Below, one piece after another: positions 1 through 13,100 of a stretch of 64,000 bases of DNA. This DNA is from Seriola aureovittata (lineage: Eukaryota; Chordata; Actinopteri; Carangiformes; Carangidae). The translations under genes were made by a program, and so were the position numbers. The notes beneath the pieces were generated by a model that saw only the letters and a program-made list of their open reading frames with translations, had not been told where the DNA came from and did not search any database. Each line of letters opens with the position of its first letter. Within the stretch, counting starts at the first letter, position 1. The stretch is taken from the NCBI RefSeq assembly GCF_021018895.1, contig NC_079375.1, positions 24,679,975 through 24,743,974 on the forward strand, written 5' to 3'.

Positions 1-1885
1 ACATTTTCTTGGACTCTGACCAAGGTTCACCAGAATTAAAGAAACCGTTAGCCAATTAGCGTTAGCTGGCTTGCTAACTAGCATTAGCTCACGTCCTTTA
101 GCTATCAGCCGTTGTAAATAAAAAAAGCAACGCGAGGTTTCTGTTGTCTTGCTTTCATAAACACTATTACGTCTACCTTTAAGTGAGCTGTGTAACTTCC
201 AAAGACGGACATGTCACATTAGAAGCATACGTAACCAAGCTAATTATCTAGTTACAAGCTAGTGTTGAATAAGTTTAACGCAATCGTTTTCAGAAACATT
301 ACGTTGAGTATAAATAACTAGCTAACGTTACGTTGACCGGTCAGTCCTGCCAGTTGATGAGGCTTGTTTACTGCGTTACAGCGAGTTATAACAAAGACAA
401 AATATCGTTAATGAGAATAGCGTCTTTAACATACTCTCTACTCTTGTTATTGACATTATTACTCGGACTAGCGTTAATGTAACGTTAGACAACTGCCCCA
501 ACACATGTTTCTCTGAGCGCTGTTTATGCTGCGGGAAAGAAACTGGCCTTTAGCTTAGTGTTCAGGTGTCTCAATTTGTGATATTCTTGTTAATATTTTG
601 AATGTAGCAGAAAGTTTATATATGAAGTCAGTCACCAATAAGTACTCTGGGTATCCTAACTGTTATTCTCTTGTATCCTGGGCTAATTATAGTTATTTTT
701 GGTCATCCAGTGACAGGTAATCCAAAGATTACAGTTTGTCATACAGGCAGAATATGACCTGTTCTGTTCTGCACACAGGAGACACATACTCCTGCGAAAT
801 CAAATGTGCCACAATTAGAAATTTGGAAAAATCTCAAAGTGTTAATGTTTTGCAGGAAGCCTGCATGTTGTTTTCATTTTTCACCATTCAGCATTATATT
901 TAAGGTGTGTCAGGAGTGTGGATCAACCTGACCTGTTGATGAAATGTTTAGAAAAGCAAAGTGCCAAGTTAAAAGAAATACCATGGCTTCAGAAAGTATT
1001 CCTCTCACTTTTTGCATACTTGTAAATTTAATTTTAAATGAATAAACTTCACTCAATAATCCATAATGACAAAGTGAAAACATGCTTTTAGAAGACTTTT
1101 CACATTTTTTAGGAGGAAGATGACCAAGAACCCAACAGTAATTTTAACAGAGCTTCAGAAGTCTTTTGTAGAGATGGGACAACCTGCCAGAAGGATGACC
1201 ATCTCTGCATCATGCTATTTGGGTTCTTCTGAGTGGCAGGGACAGGGAGATGGGTCAGTATTGAGGGAAGGATGAATGCAGCCAAATACAGAAAGGTCCT
1301 TGAGGAAAACTTGATCCAGAGTGCACGTGACCCAAAAAGTGGGGCGACGGTTCACCTTTTGGCATGACAATGGCCCAAAAGCACTCAGCTAAGACAACAG
1401 TAGTGTGGCTTCAGGACAAGCCTCTGACTGCCCATGAGTGGCCAGCTGAAGCCCAGACTTAAACCCCACAGAACATCTGTGCAGAGACCTGAAGATGGCA
1501 GTTTACAGACGCTTCACATACAGTCTGACAGAGCCTGAGAGGATCTGCCAGGAAGAATGGGATAAACTGCTCAAATCCAGATCTGCAAAGCTTGTAGAGA
1601 CTTTCCCAAGAAGACTCAAAGCTGTAGCTGCTGCCTAAGAGGCTTCTACAAAGTATTGAATTGAGAGTCTGAATACTAACAGATATTTCAGTTTTTAATT
1701 TTTAATAAATTTGCGAAATTCTATAAACATGTTTTAACTTTGTCATTTTGAGTTATTGAGTGCAGACCGAATCTAAAACACAATAAAATGTGTAAAAAGA
1801 GAAAAGGTCTGAATACTTTCTGAAGCCACGGTTTATCCTGAAATTATATTTTGCTAAGTTATGTTATTGTGTGCCCACTGTGCAG
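1..1885 (+). other. marchf6 intron 1 (3' part)
   Basis: No coding exon is seen left of 1886. The stretch holds AT-rich DNA with many GTTAGC/GCTAGC words and one degraded Tc1-like transposon (listed separately). It ends in the acceptor tgcag at 1881-1885. The absence of a start codon with a donor implies that exon 1 is off the left edge. Confidence 0.75.
979..1835 (+). mobile_element. Degraded, internally deleted Tc1/mariner-like transposon in marchf6 intron 1
   Basis: Inverted ends share TGGCTTCAGAAAGTATTC at 984-1001 and its reverse complement at 1811-1828. Similarity continues inward (ACTCAATAA, AATGACAAAGT, AAAACATG) for well over 100 bp on both sides. TA dinucleotides flank both ends, as expected for Tc1 target duplications. 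Between about 1115 and 1640 the + strand resembles the teleost Tc1 transposase coding region (GACCAAGAACCCAACAG; GGGCGACGGTTCACCTTTTG; CCAGACTTAAACCCCACAGA) but is broken by stops. At about 0.86 kb it is roughly half the autonomous length, so the middle is deleted. It is inactive. Confidence 0.85.
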
Positions 1886-2505
1886 CGGACATCTGCAGGG
1901 TCTGTCGGTCGGAGGGGACCCAGGACAAGCCGCTCTACCACCCCTGTGTCTGCACGGGCAGCATCAAGTTCATCCATCAGGAATGGTATGTTCAATGGCC
2001 AAGTTGTTATAATGTAAAATATGTTTGGTTGCATTATTTTCTCCAGCCTTCCCCTTTAGAAATCTAGCTTTATGGTTAAAGTTAGGATGGCACCTGTCTA
2101 TCTCCTCAGTGTGTTTGCTTTCACAGATGTTGAAATGTTTTGGAAAGAGTCATGAGGGGATGTTAGAAACGAACAGGGATTGTAAAGAAGAGATTCCTTT
2201 ACATCAATGTCACTGAATATAGTTTAAATAATTACACACCTGACAAACAGTATCAACAGTTAGACACAAACTGAAAGGGAAAATATTTTTGGAAAAGGAA
2301 GCATTCACTTTTCAGTTGTGATCATGGAAAAGTTGTGTGATTTTACTGCAGGGCCAAAGTGCAAGTGATGTAAAGTTTCTATAGGATAAAAAAAAGGGGG
2401 AATCTCACACGTTGTCTGTTTGTTTCCGCAGCTTACTGCAGTGGCTGAAACACAGCAGAAAAGAATACTGTGAATTATGCAAACATAGATTTGCATTTAC
2501 ACCAA
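1886..2505 (+). CDS. marchf6: marchf6 exons 2-3: RING-CH (C4HC3) catalytic domain
   Basis: Two exons (1886-1985 and 2432-2505) encode the zinc-binding RING-CH finger that recruits the E2 enzyme. Visible ligands are the CRVC pair at the start, HPCVC in the middle, HQEC spanning the splice junction (TG|C) and CELC near the end, which fits the C4HC3 spacing of MARCH proteins. The first two bases of exon 2 complete a codon from the unseen exon 1. Reading through the donor at 1986 would give the false tail HQEWYVQ, which confirms that the splice is needed. The second exon ends at CKHRFAFTP, just before the first membrane region. Confidence 0.95.
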
Positions 2506-5500
2506 GTAAGTTGTTTTTTTTCTTCATATTAAGTATGTATGAAATTGTTACGAGCTCCTCTAAGTAACTAATTATCAGTATCTCACTTCCTGTCTTTTTG
2601 TCAGTCTACTCTCCAGACATGCCATCTCGCTTGCCTGTCCAGGACATCTTTGCGGGGCTGGTCACCAGTATTGGAACAGCCATTAGATACTGGTTCCACT
2701 ACACGCTGGTGGCCTTCGCCTGGCTCGGCGTGGTGCCTCTCACAGCATGTAAGTCCCATCATTCCATTGTAATAACCAAACAAAAGGAGATTTAATCAGC
2801 AGTTTTCCTATTGTTACCGCATATTGTATTCATTCCCCAACGTCCAACAGAGTTTAGGCAAAAACGAAAGAGAAATTGAATGTTCAGCGGTATTTTACAT
2901 GTTTAAAAGAACTTGAGCTCAATATAACAAATAAATAAGATCATTCATCCTAGTGCGCAACAACAAATTAACTCACATGTTTTAAGCCGCAAATGACTGC
3001 TATTACTCAAGTGGAACTAAGCTTTCATTGTGCTTACTGGCCAAGAATATTGTTCGCCAACCTTTTCAGTTGTTAAGGGATGCAGTGTTTCAACGTTCAG
3101 TAGTTCAACATAGTCTGAAATAAACTTTTGAGCTCACCTGCTTAAAAAAAAAAAAAAAAAACTTGGACTTGCCTGAAAAATGTCTTCCAGTAAAAATAAA
3201 TTCACTTTTAAATAAAGTATAACAACTCAATCTGTATCTTGTATCTCAGGCACTATGATTCACTTGTGCTGTAAATAAATGCTTTAATTCAGCTTGACGT
3301 CTAGTAATATTCCCATGAAAGTTACAGATTTGAAGCGTAGTTTTTAGCTCAGCTTTAGTTTCACACCTGTTGTCGGTTGAAGAAAACGTTCTCACAATGT
3401 TGTTGTTGACGTAACCGTTTCCTATGTTGCTTTCCTGACAGGTCGTATCTACAAGTGTTTATTTACCGGCTCTGTGAGCTCTCTCCTTACCCTGCCATTA
3501 GATATGCTTTCAACGTAAGTTTGTTTCTGGTTTTCTTCTCTCTCACTGTTCCTATATATCGCAGGTCTTTGTTTTCTCTGTATCTTATTCACCGGAGTTG
3601 TCTAAATAAATCCACAAATATAGTTAATGTCTGTTTGATGATTATAGGCTGGTTATTCATATTAGCTCCTTCTGACTGTCTTTCACCTTTTTCCTTCCCT
3701 TTATTCAGCTGTGTATTAAAGTTATGTTTGAAATTATTGTAAAAATATAGTAAATCCATGTGTGTGTCCTCTGTTCTCGCAGACAAAACCTGCTTGCAGA
3801 CTGTCTCCAGGGTTGTTTTGTGGTCACTTGCACGCTGTGCGCCTTCATCAGCCTGGTGTGGCTCAGAGAGCAGATTGTCCACGGTGGCGCTCCTCAGTGG
3901 TTAGAGCAGAATCAACCGCCTTTGGTTCCCAACCAGCCCAACGGCCCTGCACCAGCTAATGACGTGAGCTCACTTTATGCTAAACACAACTAGGCTCCTT
4001 TTTCTAGCTGCACATAGAGCAGCACAGGTAGCGTATTGGACCACCGGTGCACTCTGGCACAGTTGGCACATTGACAGGTTCATATCTGTAAAAGATAAGC
4101 TAATTGAGTCTATAATTTTACTACTACAGAGTTTACTTAAGGCATTCAATTTTAGTTTGATTAATGACTCTTCAGGTTTATTTAAAATTAGACTATTTTA
4201 TTATCACACGAAGTTTGATTAAAAGCCACTTTTTTGAATTAGTTGAAAAATAATTAAAGCAAGTTTAACTGTCTCCTGCACTTTGCCAGTTTTCTGTGCG
4301 AGGTCACATTTGTTTTTTTTTGCCTGCGTGCTTTGGCCAGCATTTCATCTGAGGGAAAACTTCAGGACTGTTAAGTTTTCTGATAGAGAATGTGCTCGCC
4401 AAGCTAGCGATCACATTTGTCTGTGTTTTCACCAAATTAGTAAAGCAGTGTTCGCCAGATAATGTCACTCTTCTGCTGTTATTAGTAAGAAGCAATGCGC
4501 TGTAGGAAGAAGTGACTGGCTGTTGCTGATGGGTTTTTTATTTCCCATGTTGTAACCGTCAAGCTGTCCTTGATAACTGCCAAATCCAAAACTGAGTACG
4601 GTTAATGAGCAAATAAGAGCTCAAATATTACCTCATGTAACTAACTAGTCGCTCATTATGATTGCGCAGGTTCCAGGTGGTAACGCCGCAGCCAACGGCC
4701 AGGCGGCTGCAGACGCCGCAGCAGCCCAGCACCCTGCAGACCCCGCGGCAGACGGCCTGGCTCCTGCCCACCCACACGAAGCTGGCGACCAGGGAGACGA
4801 GGCGGAACTTGATGATGACGAAGATGACGACGGGGAGGAAGACGAGGAGGAGGAGGAGGACGAGGAAGGCAGGGAAGAGGATGCTGCTGATGCCAATAAT
4901 GGAGGACAAGGTCAGTGTGAACATAAGTTTTTAACAACTTTTAAAATAGTGGTTTTCGAGCTCTTTACGTATCATTCTGAAAGTGGTAATCGTGAAGGTT
5001 TTCATTTAGATAAGTGTCTTTTAAATGACTCTCTATTGCCAAATGACGCAGCATTATATAGAAGTCCTCGCAGTTTGCCGTTTTTATGAACTGAGTGTCT
5101 GAAGTGACTCACTCGCAAAATCACAAGGGACAAGAGTGACTAACACAAAGTTATTGACGTCTGTGAGACACTTATTGAAATGAAAATCTTCATGATTGCC
5201 ACTTTAAAGATTGAGTACTTTGCAAAGCTTTTTTCATGAACTTGTGTTTTCATTCTTCTATAATGGTTTGCATGAACTTTAAGGAGCAGCAACCCTACGT
5301 GGTGACGGAGCTACGGAGGAATGTCGTAGGTGTTCTTACTGTTTTTCGATTCTCCTTTTTGCAGAAGATTTGAACTGGAACGCTCTGGAGTGGGACCGTG
5401 CAGCAGAGGAACTGACCTGGGAAAGGGTGGGAACCTTTTTCTGTATGTTTCCTGCCCCATTAAGGGCTGTGATGTAGCCGGGACATGAAACTAAAAAAGC

Positions 5501-6107
5501 AAAGTGTGAGGAGGGGGGCAGGTAGTTGGCAGAAACATCTCTCTGAGTTCTTGTTGTTTGTGAGTGACCTTCTTCTTCGTGTTACTAGGAAGTTTTAAAT
5601 GTATTAACAGCAGCAGAGTCTATCGTAAAACCAGTCGTACATGTTGAGTTAGATGAATCATAAGGGATGATTGACACTGTCCTCTTTATGTCTCAGATGC
5701 TGGGGCTGGATGGCTCTCTAGTTTTCTTGGTAAGTGCACACTCTTTCTCCTGGAGTCTGCATTAAAGGCTGTTCTGCTATATTTCAACCTGGTGTATTTC
5801 CCATTAATGTGACCCTCTGGGTCGAGCTGACTTTGAACTCATCACCTCCATCGTAGAGAGTCACGGAAACGAGGACTTGTGCAAAACAATATTCATTGGC
5901 TCAAGTTGCACAAGCCTCTTGCAGCTTTCCAAGTAAACGTGGGAACACCTGCACACCTGCTTACTCCTGCACTTATCCAATCAGCCGATCATGTGGCAGC
6001 AGCTCAGTGCATAAAATTACAAGAAACACGCCAGGCTGGATGGAATTATTATGTGATGATGTAATAAATCCATAATCTTCACTGCAACTGTAGCTAGACG
6101 TTGTGTA

Positions 6108-6152
<45 letters not shown>

Positions 6153-8495
6153 TTCTGTAGGAACATGTCTTCTGGGTGGTGTCTCTCAACACACTCTTCA
6201 TCCTCGTCTTTGGTAAGTTAAACCTGTGACGTAGTGATGACGTACACACAGTCGTTATCTTTGAGAGATGATCAAGCTTTCTGTATATTATAATTCCAGG
6301 GGTTTACGCTTATTTAAGAAGTTTATTTTCACTGTAGTTCAGCGATGGAAAGACACTTGGTGTAATAACGCTCCACCACACTGTCAGTTCCACCCTGACC
6401 TCCCTGTATTTCCCTTCAGCTTTCTGTCCGTATCACATCGGCCATTTCTCAGTGGTTGGCCTGGGCTTTGAAGACCATGTAAGTGCACAGCAATGCATGA
6501 GGAAACACTTTATATTTTCCATGCAGTGATTGAATTTATGTGATATTATATTTTGTTTGCAGGTCAAAGCTTCACACTTTGACGGGCTCATCACCACCAT
6601 CCTGGGCTACATCCTCCTGGCCGGAGCTCTCATGGTCTGCCACGTATCCTCTGCATTGATCAAGTTACCGCACATGTATGAAATTACCCACAGTATGTCT
6701 TGATACGTAGTGGTTCACTGTGGTTGTGTTTCAGCTGTTCCAGAGTAATTTGTGGTTTGTTTTTGGTTTGTTTCGTGCACAAATATATTTCCCAAATCAA
6801 GGCCACCACTTTGTTCTTAATGAAAATGTAAGTTGTTTATATGTTAGAAATGCTAAATTGATAAGTTAAAACACAGACTGGGTATTATTGATCTCACAGT
6901 TTGTGTCGGTCCTTAACTGTGCCTCCTTTAGGCGCTGGCTTCATTAGTGAAGTTCCAGCGGTCCAGACGCCTCCTGGGCGTCTGCTACATCGTTGTCAAG
7001 GTAAATTAAGAGACACACGACTGGAGTGTTTCCCAAAATCTATCTCGTGTTTGTTTTTATCAGACTGTCGACACTCCGCTGAAACTGTAATTAGCAAAAA
7101 TTATGGTTACAGAAACAAATTTTGAAAATGGAAACTAAATGGGATTTGTATTTTTGTCACAGGTGTCCCTGCTGGTCGTCATGGAGATAGGCTTGTTCCC
7201 ACTGATTTGTGGTTGGTGGCTCGACATTTGCTCGCTGGTAAGACTATTATGCAGAGTATACTCAACTGATCCTGTTGATACAGTCTAACCAAACAGATTA
7301 AATGCACTGCACACAGATTTGATGAACATTCAGTTCGGAGAAGAAATACAAAAATCTCAGTATCTACATTCATCGAACCAAATCCTAAAAATGAGATTTT
7401 TAAGGAAGTTTTTGTCATTAGTGTTAAAACACAAACAAAAAGCCTGTCCCTTTGTTCATCGCAGGAGATGTTTGATGCCACCCTGAAGGACAGGGAGCAG
7501 AGCTTTGACTCCGCCCCTGGTACCACCATGTTCCTCCACTGGCTGGTCGGCATGGTCTACGTCTTCTACTTTGCCTCTTTCATCCTTCTGCTCAGAGAGG
7601 TAACGTTGAGGACCCCAGCCAGTCACAATCACATACTGTGCTCTCACAAACCACTCATAATACTCCCAAATGTCCAACCTGTGGATGTGTGTTTGTGCAC
7701 AGGTGCTCCGGCCAGGTGTGCTCTGGTTCCTGAGGAACCTGAACGATCCAGACTTCAACCCAGTCCAAGAGATGATCCACCTGCCCATCTACAGACACCT
7801 GCGGAGGTTTATTCTCTCTGTGGTCAGTCAAGCTTCCTCCTCTTCTGCTTTCCATCGAGCCTGATCTTCAGATTCACCGTTGTCGTCTTAAGTAACACAG
7901 ATTTTGTTGAGATAAAGAATAGTCAAGTGGAGAGAGAGAAAATGAAAAATATCTAGAATCATAAAAACAGTCTAGATGTGCATATAAACTGCAGAAGCAT
8001 ATTTTGGGGCTATAAATGGTCAGCTCACCTAAATTTACAAAAAATCAGGTTTTAGAAATATCCATCTTTGAGATTTCTGTCTCCATCCCAGCACAATGGA
8101 GGTGATGAAATTTAATTTGTGCTGCTCAAAGCGCTGAAAAATGATCTTTTAAAAATTAAATTGGCAATAAAAGTGAGAGAAACTGGATCCCATTTCAAAC
8201 TGTGGATATCCACATGAACTGATTTCTTTGGAACGACTTTCCATTCGAGGAATAATCTGTAAATATATTTGACGGTTTGTTTGTGGCTTACGCAGCATAA
8301 TGAAATACTTCTATAAAGACGTTATATATAATATGAGTGAACTGACCCTTTGACCAAATGAGTCTCTCACAATAAAACATGGGGAATATTGATCTTGATT
8401 ATTGATGATTATTACCGAAGTTGAATCTACTGCACATTGTTTGAAAATGCGCATTGAAATGTATATTGTAACTTTGTGTATTGCACTTTAAAATC

Positions 8496-8529
<34 letters not shown>

Positions 8530-8996
8530 TTCCAGGTGGTGTTTGGTTCCATCGTTTTGCTGATGCTTTGGCTTCCTATTAGAATCATTAAACTGCTCTT
8601 CCCAACCTTCCTTCCCTACAACGTCATGCTCTACAGGTACATGACAGCACATCAAACTGACGTTCAAATTCTGTCTGTGTGTGGAAGTTAGAGGTGATAT
8701 AGTCTGTTCAAACATACACCAACATAAGATGCCGCCAGAGAACCAGAGCTGCCATTTCTAATGCCTCGGATGGTTCATTATAAACTGAATTGTGTGAATT
8801 GTGTCAAGCTGTGGTTTACTTGCTGTCACTGCAGCGATGCCCCAGTTAGCGAGCTGTCGTTGGAGCTGCTGTTGCTTCAGGTCGTGCTGCCGGCGTTGTT
8901 GGAGCAGGGTCACACTCGGCAGTGGCTCAAACGGCTCGTCCACGCCTGGACATTCACAGCGGGATACATGCTGTGAGCTTCACACACACACACACA

Positions 8997-9045
<49 letters not shown>

Positions 9046-10097
9046 CGATTTTATTTGTAAAAGGAACAGCGTTATCTTTGTAAAATTAGCGCAGTGTTCA
9101 TATGACGTGGCGAGAAGAACCTCAAATCATAATTGTCTCTCTGTGTCTTATTACAATGAATGTGAAGTGACATAATGATAAAGTAAAAAAATAATTGCCC
9201 CACAGTGACCTTCACTCTTACCTGCTCGGGGACCACGAAGACGACGACAACCAACCAAACAACAATCCTCCCGGTCGCCATAACAACAACCGGATCCCCG
9301 GGCTGGGGGAGGGGCTTCACGCCGCCCATCAGGCTATCCTGCAGCAGGGCGGTCCGGTGGGTTTCCAGCCGTACCACCGGCCTGTCAACTTTCCCCTCAA
9401 GGTGACCGACGGCGTTCTGGTCCTTCGTGTCATATTGTCACTGTGCTGCTGTTAATATTTCTGATTCTTCTAAATCTCTCGTGTGTGTTTGCTTGTTCAG
9501 ATCGTTCTGTTGGTCGTCTTCATGTGTGTGACGCTGCTGCTGGCCAGTCTGATCTGCCTCACGCTGCCAGGTAAGTTGTGGCCCGCAAGCAGGTGCTGCT
9601 CCGCTCTCGCTCGTTCCTCCCGACCTCCGCTCTTACCCGTCCTCCTCTTCCTCCTCTCCCAGTGTTCGTGGGTCGCTGGCTCATGTCTTTCTGGATGGGC
9701 AGCGCCATGGTTCACGAGCTGTACACAGCGGCCAGCGGTCTATACGTCTGCTGGCTGTCCATCCGAGCCGCCACCGTGCTGCTGTCCTGGATGCCACAGG
9801 GCCGGACTGTCATCCTGATCAAAGTCCAGGAGTGGACGCTCATGGTAACGCGGATGTCCCTGTAGTCTTCCGGCCAAAGCCAAAAATGAAGCCCGTACTG
9901 TGATATGTGATAAACTGCTGTGTTTTGATTGGCTGACCTGTTGAAAACAGATCCTGAAGACCGTCGTGGTGGCCGTCCTGTTGGCCGGGGTGATACCTCT
10001 GCTGTTGGGTCTGCTGTTTGAGCTGATCATCGTCGCTCCTCTCAGAGTCCCACTGGACCAGACACCACTCTTCTATCCCTGGCAGGTAGGACCATGG

Positions 10098-10185
<88 letters not shown>

Positions 10186-13100
10186 CATAAATTGGAGTAT
10201 TTTGCTGCATGTGTTGTCAGTAGAACTGGGTATCAAACCTTGATACTGTTTTGGTGCCGACTAATTAGTGAAAACCCAAACGTCCGATGTCAAGTCAGTG
10301 AGTTTTAGAATGTTTTATTTTTCTTGTTGATGCTGTTTGTGGTTAGAAGACATTTAACATCTGAGACCTTTGGCTTGTTTCTTTAAATGAAATAAACTGT
10401 TGAGTAGAGAAACACAACATCATTAACGGATCATTAACAGAAAGTTAGGTGAGGAAAAACAACTGCTTTGCTTTATCACAAAACTCACGTCTAATGACAC
10501 TAATGTCTCAAGGACACAAAAAGTAGGTTTTGCAGAAACCTGATGCTGATACTAAACGGTTGCTGATGTTTTGAGACACGCCCGTCGCTGTGTCTCGGTT
10601 GTTAATTGGCTGACGTCTGTGTGGCAGGACTGGGCGCTCGGCGTGCTCCACGCTAAAATCATCGCCGCCATCACGCTGATGGGGCCTCAGTGGTGGCTCA
10701 AAACCGTCATCGAGCAGGTCAGTGACACATCTCTTGACCTCATAGGATCACTGTCATTAAATACATTGTGAAAGTAAGGAAGTATATATGTTTATGATCC
10801 AAGTACAGTGAAACATATTTGTCACATAGGAGCATATTCAGATAACTCATCCACATTTTCTCGGGGGGTGGTTCGTTACGAAGGACAGAAAGCTGCTACT
10901 GGAATGTGAAATAATGAAGTGAAATAAAGCAGTCGGTGTCTTCCCTCTCGCTGCTGTAGGTGTATGCCAACGGAATCCGAAACATCGACCTCTATTTCAT
11001 CTTGCGAAGGCTGGCTGCTCCAGTCATCTGCGTCCTGCTGCTGTCTCTCTGTGTGCCCTACACCATCTCTAAAGGAATTACACCTCTGCTAGGTAAGTCT
11101 TCATGCATGGTTATGTGTCTGGGGTGAGCGAGGATTTTCCTGGAACCTTAACACACCTTAACAAGCATCGGTTTTCAATGAAGTGGAGGAAAAGAGGACG
11201 GATTCACCTCTCCTCCTTTTTCCCTCTTGTCCCCTTTCACTTCTCCAGTTTTCTCAGCCATCAGCTCAGCACCCATCAGAGGGTCAAGGAAAAGCCTAAT
11301 GAAGAATAATACCTCTCGGTTTTTATTTTCCCGACTCAAGGATTTTAATATTCATTAGAGTGATGCTGACACACCAGAAAAAAACAGCATTTGTTTGACT
11401 TTGCAAATAATACTTATCTCCATTTGTTGTATTTTAGCTGCAGGTTTTTACCCCCGACAACAGCTTCCTTTCCAAAATGCAATATCTCTTCTATTATCTA
11501 CAAAATCCATTATGAGTTCTTTATACTTTGTGAACTGCTTGATTTCGAGTTGCAACAAGCGATGATTTAAAGGAGCTATTTGCAAGTTTTGCTATTGCTA
11601 TGTAGCCGCCGCCGTTATGTTGTTTTGCAAATGGACTAAATTAGAGACTGTAGCAGATGAGACTCAGACAGAGGTAACAGACACTCAGATATCATCAGGC
11701 CACAGCACAGCATACTAATTTGGATACAGGGCTCATCTGAGGAGTGCTTTTTATGCAGAGCCTACCCAAGGCACCAATTTCACTTTGTTTTTGATGCTGA
11801 CTCGAGCAACACTTGCATTTAAACAACTAGTCAATTAAGATTTTCCAGCCCCCTGTGGAAACGAGGATTTCAGTCATTGTGCAAGTCAACTTGCAACTGA
11901 TTGTTTTTGTCTTTGATTCGCTTTGCTCCCTCAACTCTGCTCTCTCTACTGTCCCGTTAAATTAAAGTTATTAGCTTTCTGTCGTCCTCTTGCTGCCTCC
12001 CCGTCCACTGGTTGTCTGTCAGTTCCTAGAGACGGGACATCACAGTCACGCACTCAGTAAGAGGAGTTATTGTTCCAGTGTTTATTCCGTTTTCTCTTTC
12101 CTCCCTTCACCTCCTCCTCCCCTCCATCCCTCCCTCCCTCCCTCCCTCCGCAGGTGTGCAGCCAGAGATGCAGACGCTGGTGGAGAGGAGGATCTATCCG
12201 TTCCTGCTGATGGTGGTCATACTGTTGGCCATTCTGTCCTTCCAGATACGACAGTTCAAGCGCTTATACGAACACATCAAAAATGACAAGTCAGTGCATC
12301 ACTAAACTCCTTCTAACTAACACAAGCAGGCAGTTTATTTTTATTCTACTTTTTTAAAAGATGCCAAATAATCTCCAAAATTACTGTTGTGAAATTTTGT
12401 GTTATTTCATTTCTAAACAAAAACGTCTATAATGTTACGACCTGTAGCCTAAACAGTTGATCTATTGAGAGTCAGCTTTCCAGTCAGCTATTAACTGCAG
12501 TTGGTAGGGGAATGCTACTGACGTACTAAATAGAAAGAGCTGGTAGTAATATACATAGATAAAATCCCCTGCAGTGGTTGAGTCTGAGTTTATCTTGCAA
12601 CATATATTGTCATATAGTGAGTTTTGAGGAAAATCACTTATTTAGGAAGATACAAGATACAAATCAAGATGCAGTGATTCATCACACTGACGCAGAAACT
12701 ATATACAAATAAATCTAAAATGGAGCAGTCCTCGCTCCAGCTCCATTGTTTGGTGTTTTAACCACTGGGAAAGTGCAGGATATGTTCTGTGATGAACATG
12801 GATTTCAAGCAGGACGAAGCCAAAGGAGAGTCTCCAGTGGTGCATGGGACAGTTGAAGGGGGAGGCAAAGACACTGCGTGACCTGAATCTGAGCCAAAGT
12901 CGTGCTCCTTCTCTGAGTCACGGCTCGAGTCGAGTCTTAACACGGACATTAAAACGCGTGTTGGTATCGCTGAGTGTGACTTGCACTTCTAGAGGATATC
13001 GTTAACTCTGATGTCCATCGTGAATAAATATCCATAAATCCATTTAGGAAAGAGACGCTCCAGAAGTTGCCTGAGAATCATTTCCTTCAGTGTAAAAGTG

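Noticed and set aside
4628..4937. Open frames of 83-98 codons on the - strand opposite marchf6 exon 7
   Set aside because: They come from the GAG/GAC-rich acidic exon read backwards (serine, leucine or arginine runs) and resemble no protein; the + strand exon is clearly the real one.
10042..10308. Open frames of Cys-Val or Thr-His repeats on both strands
   Set aside because: Pure translation of the GT microsatellite.
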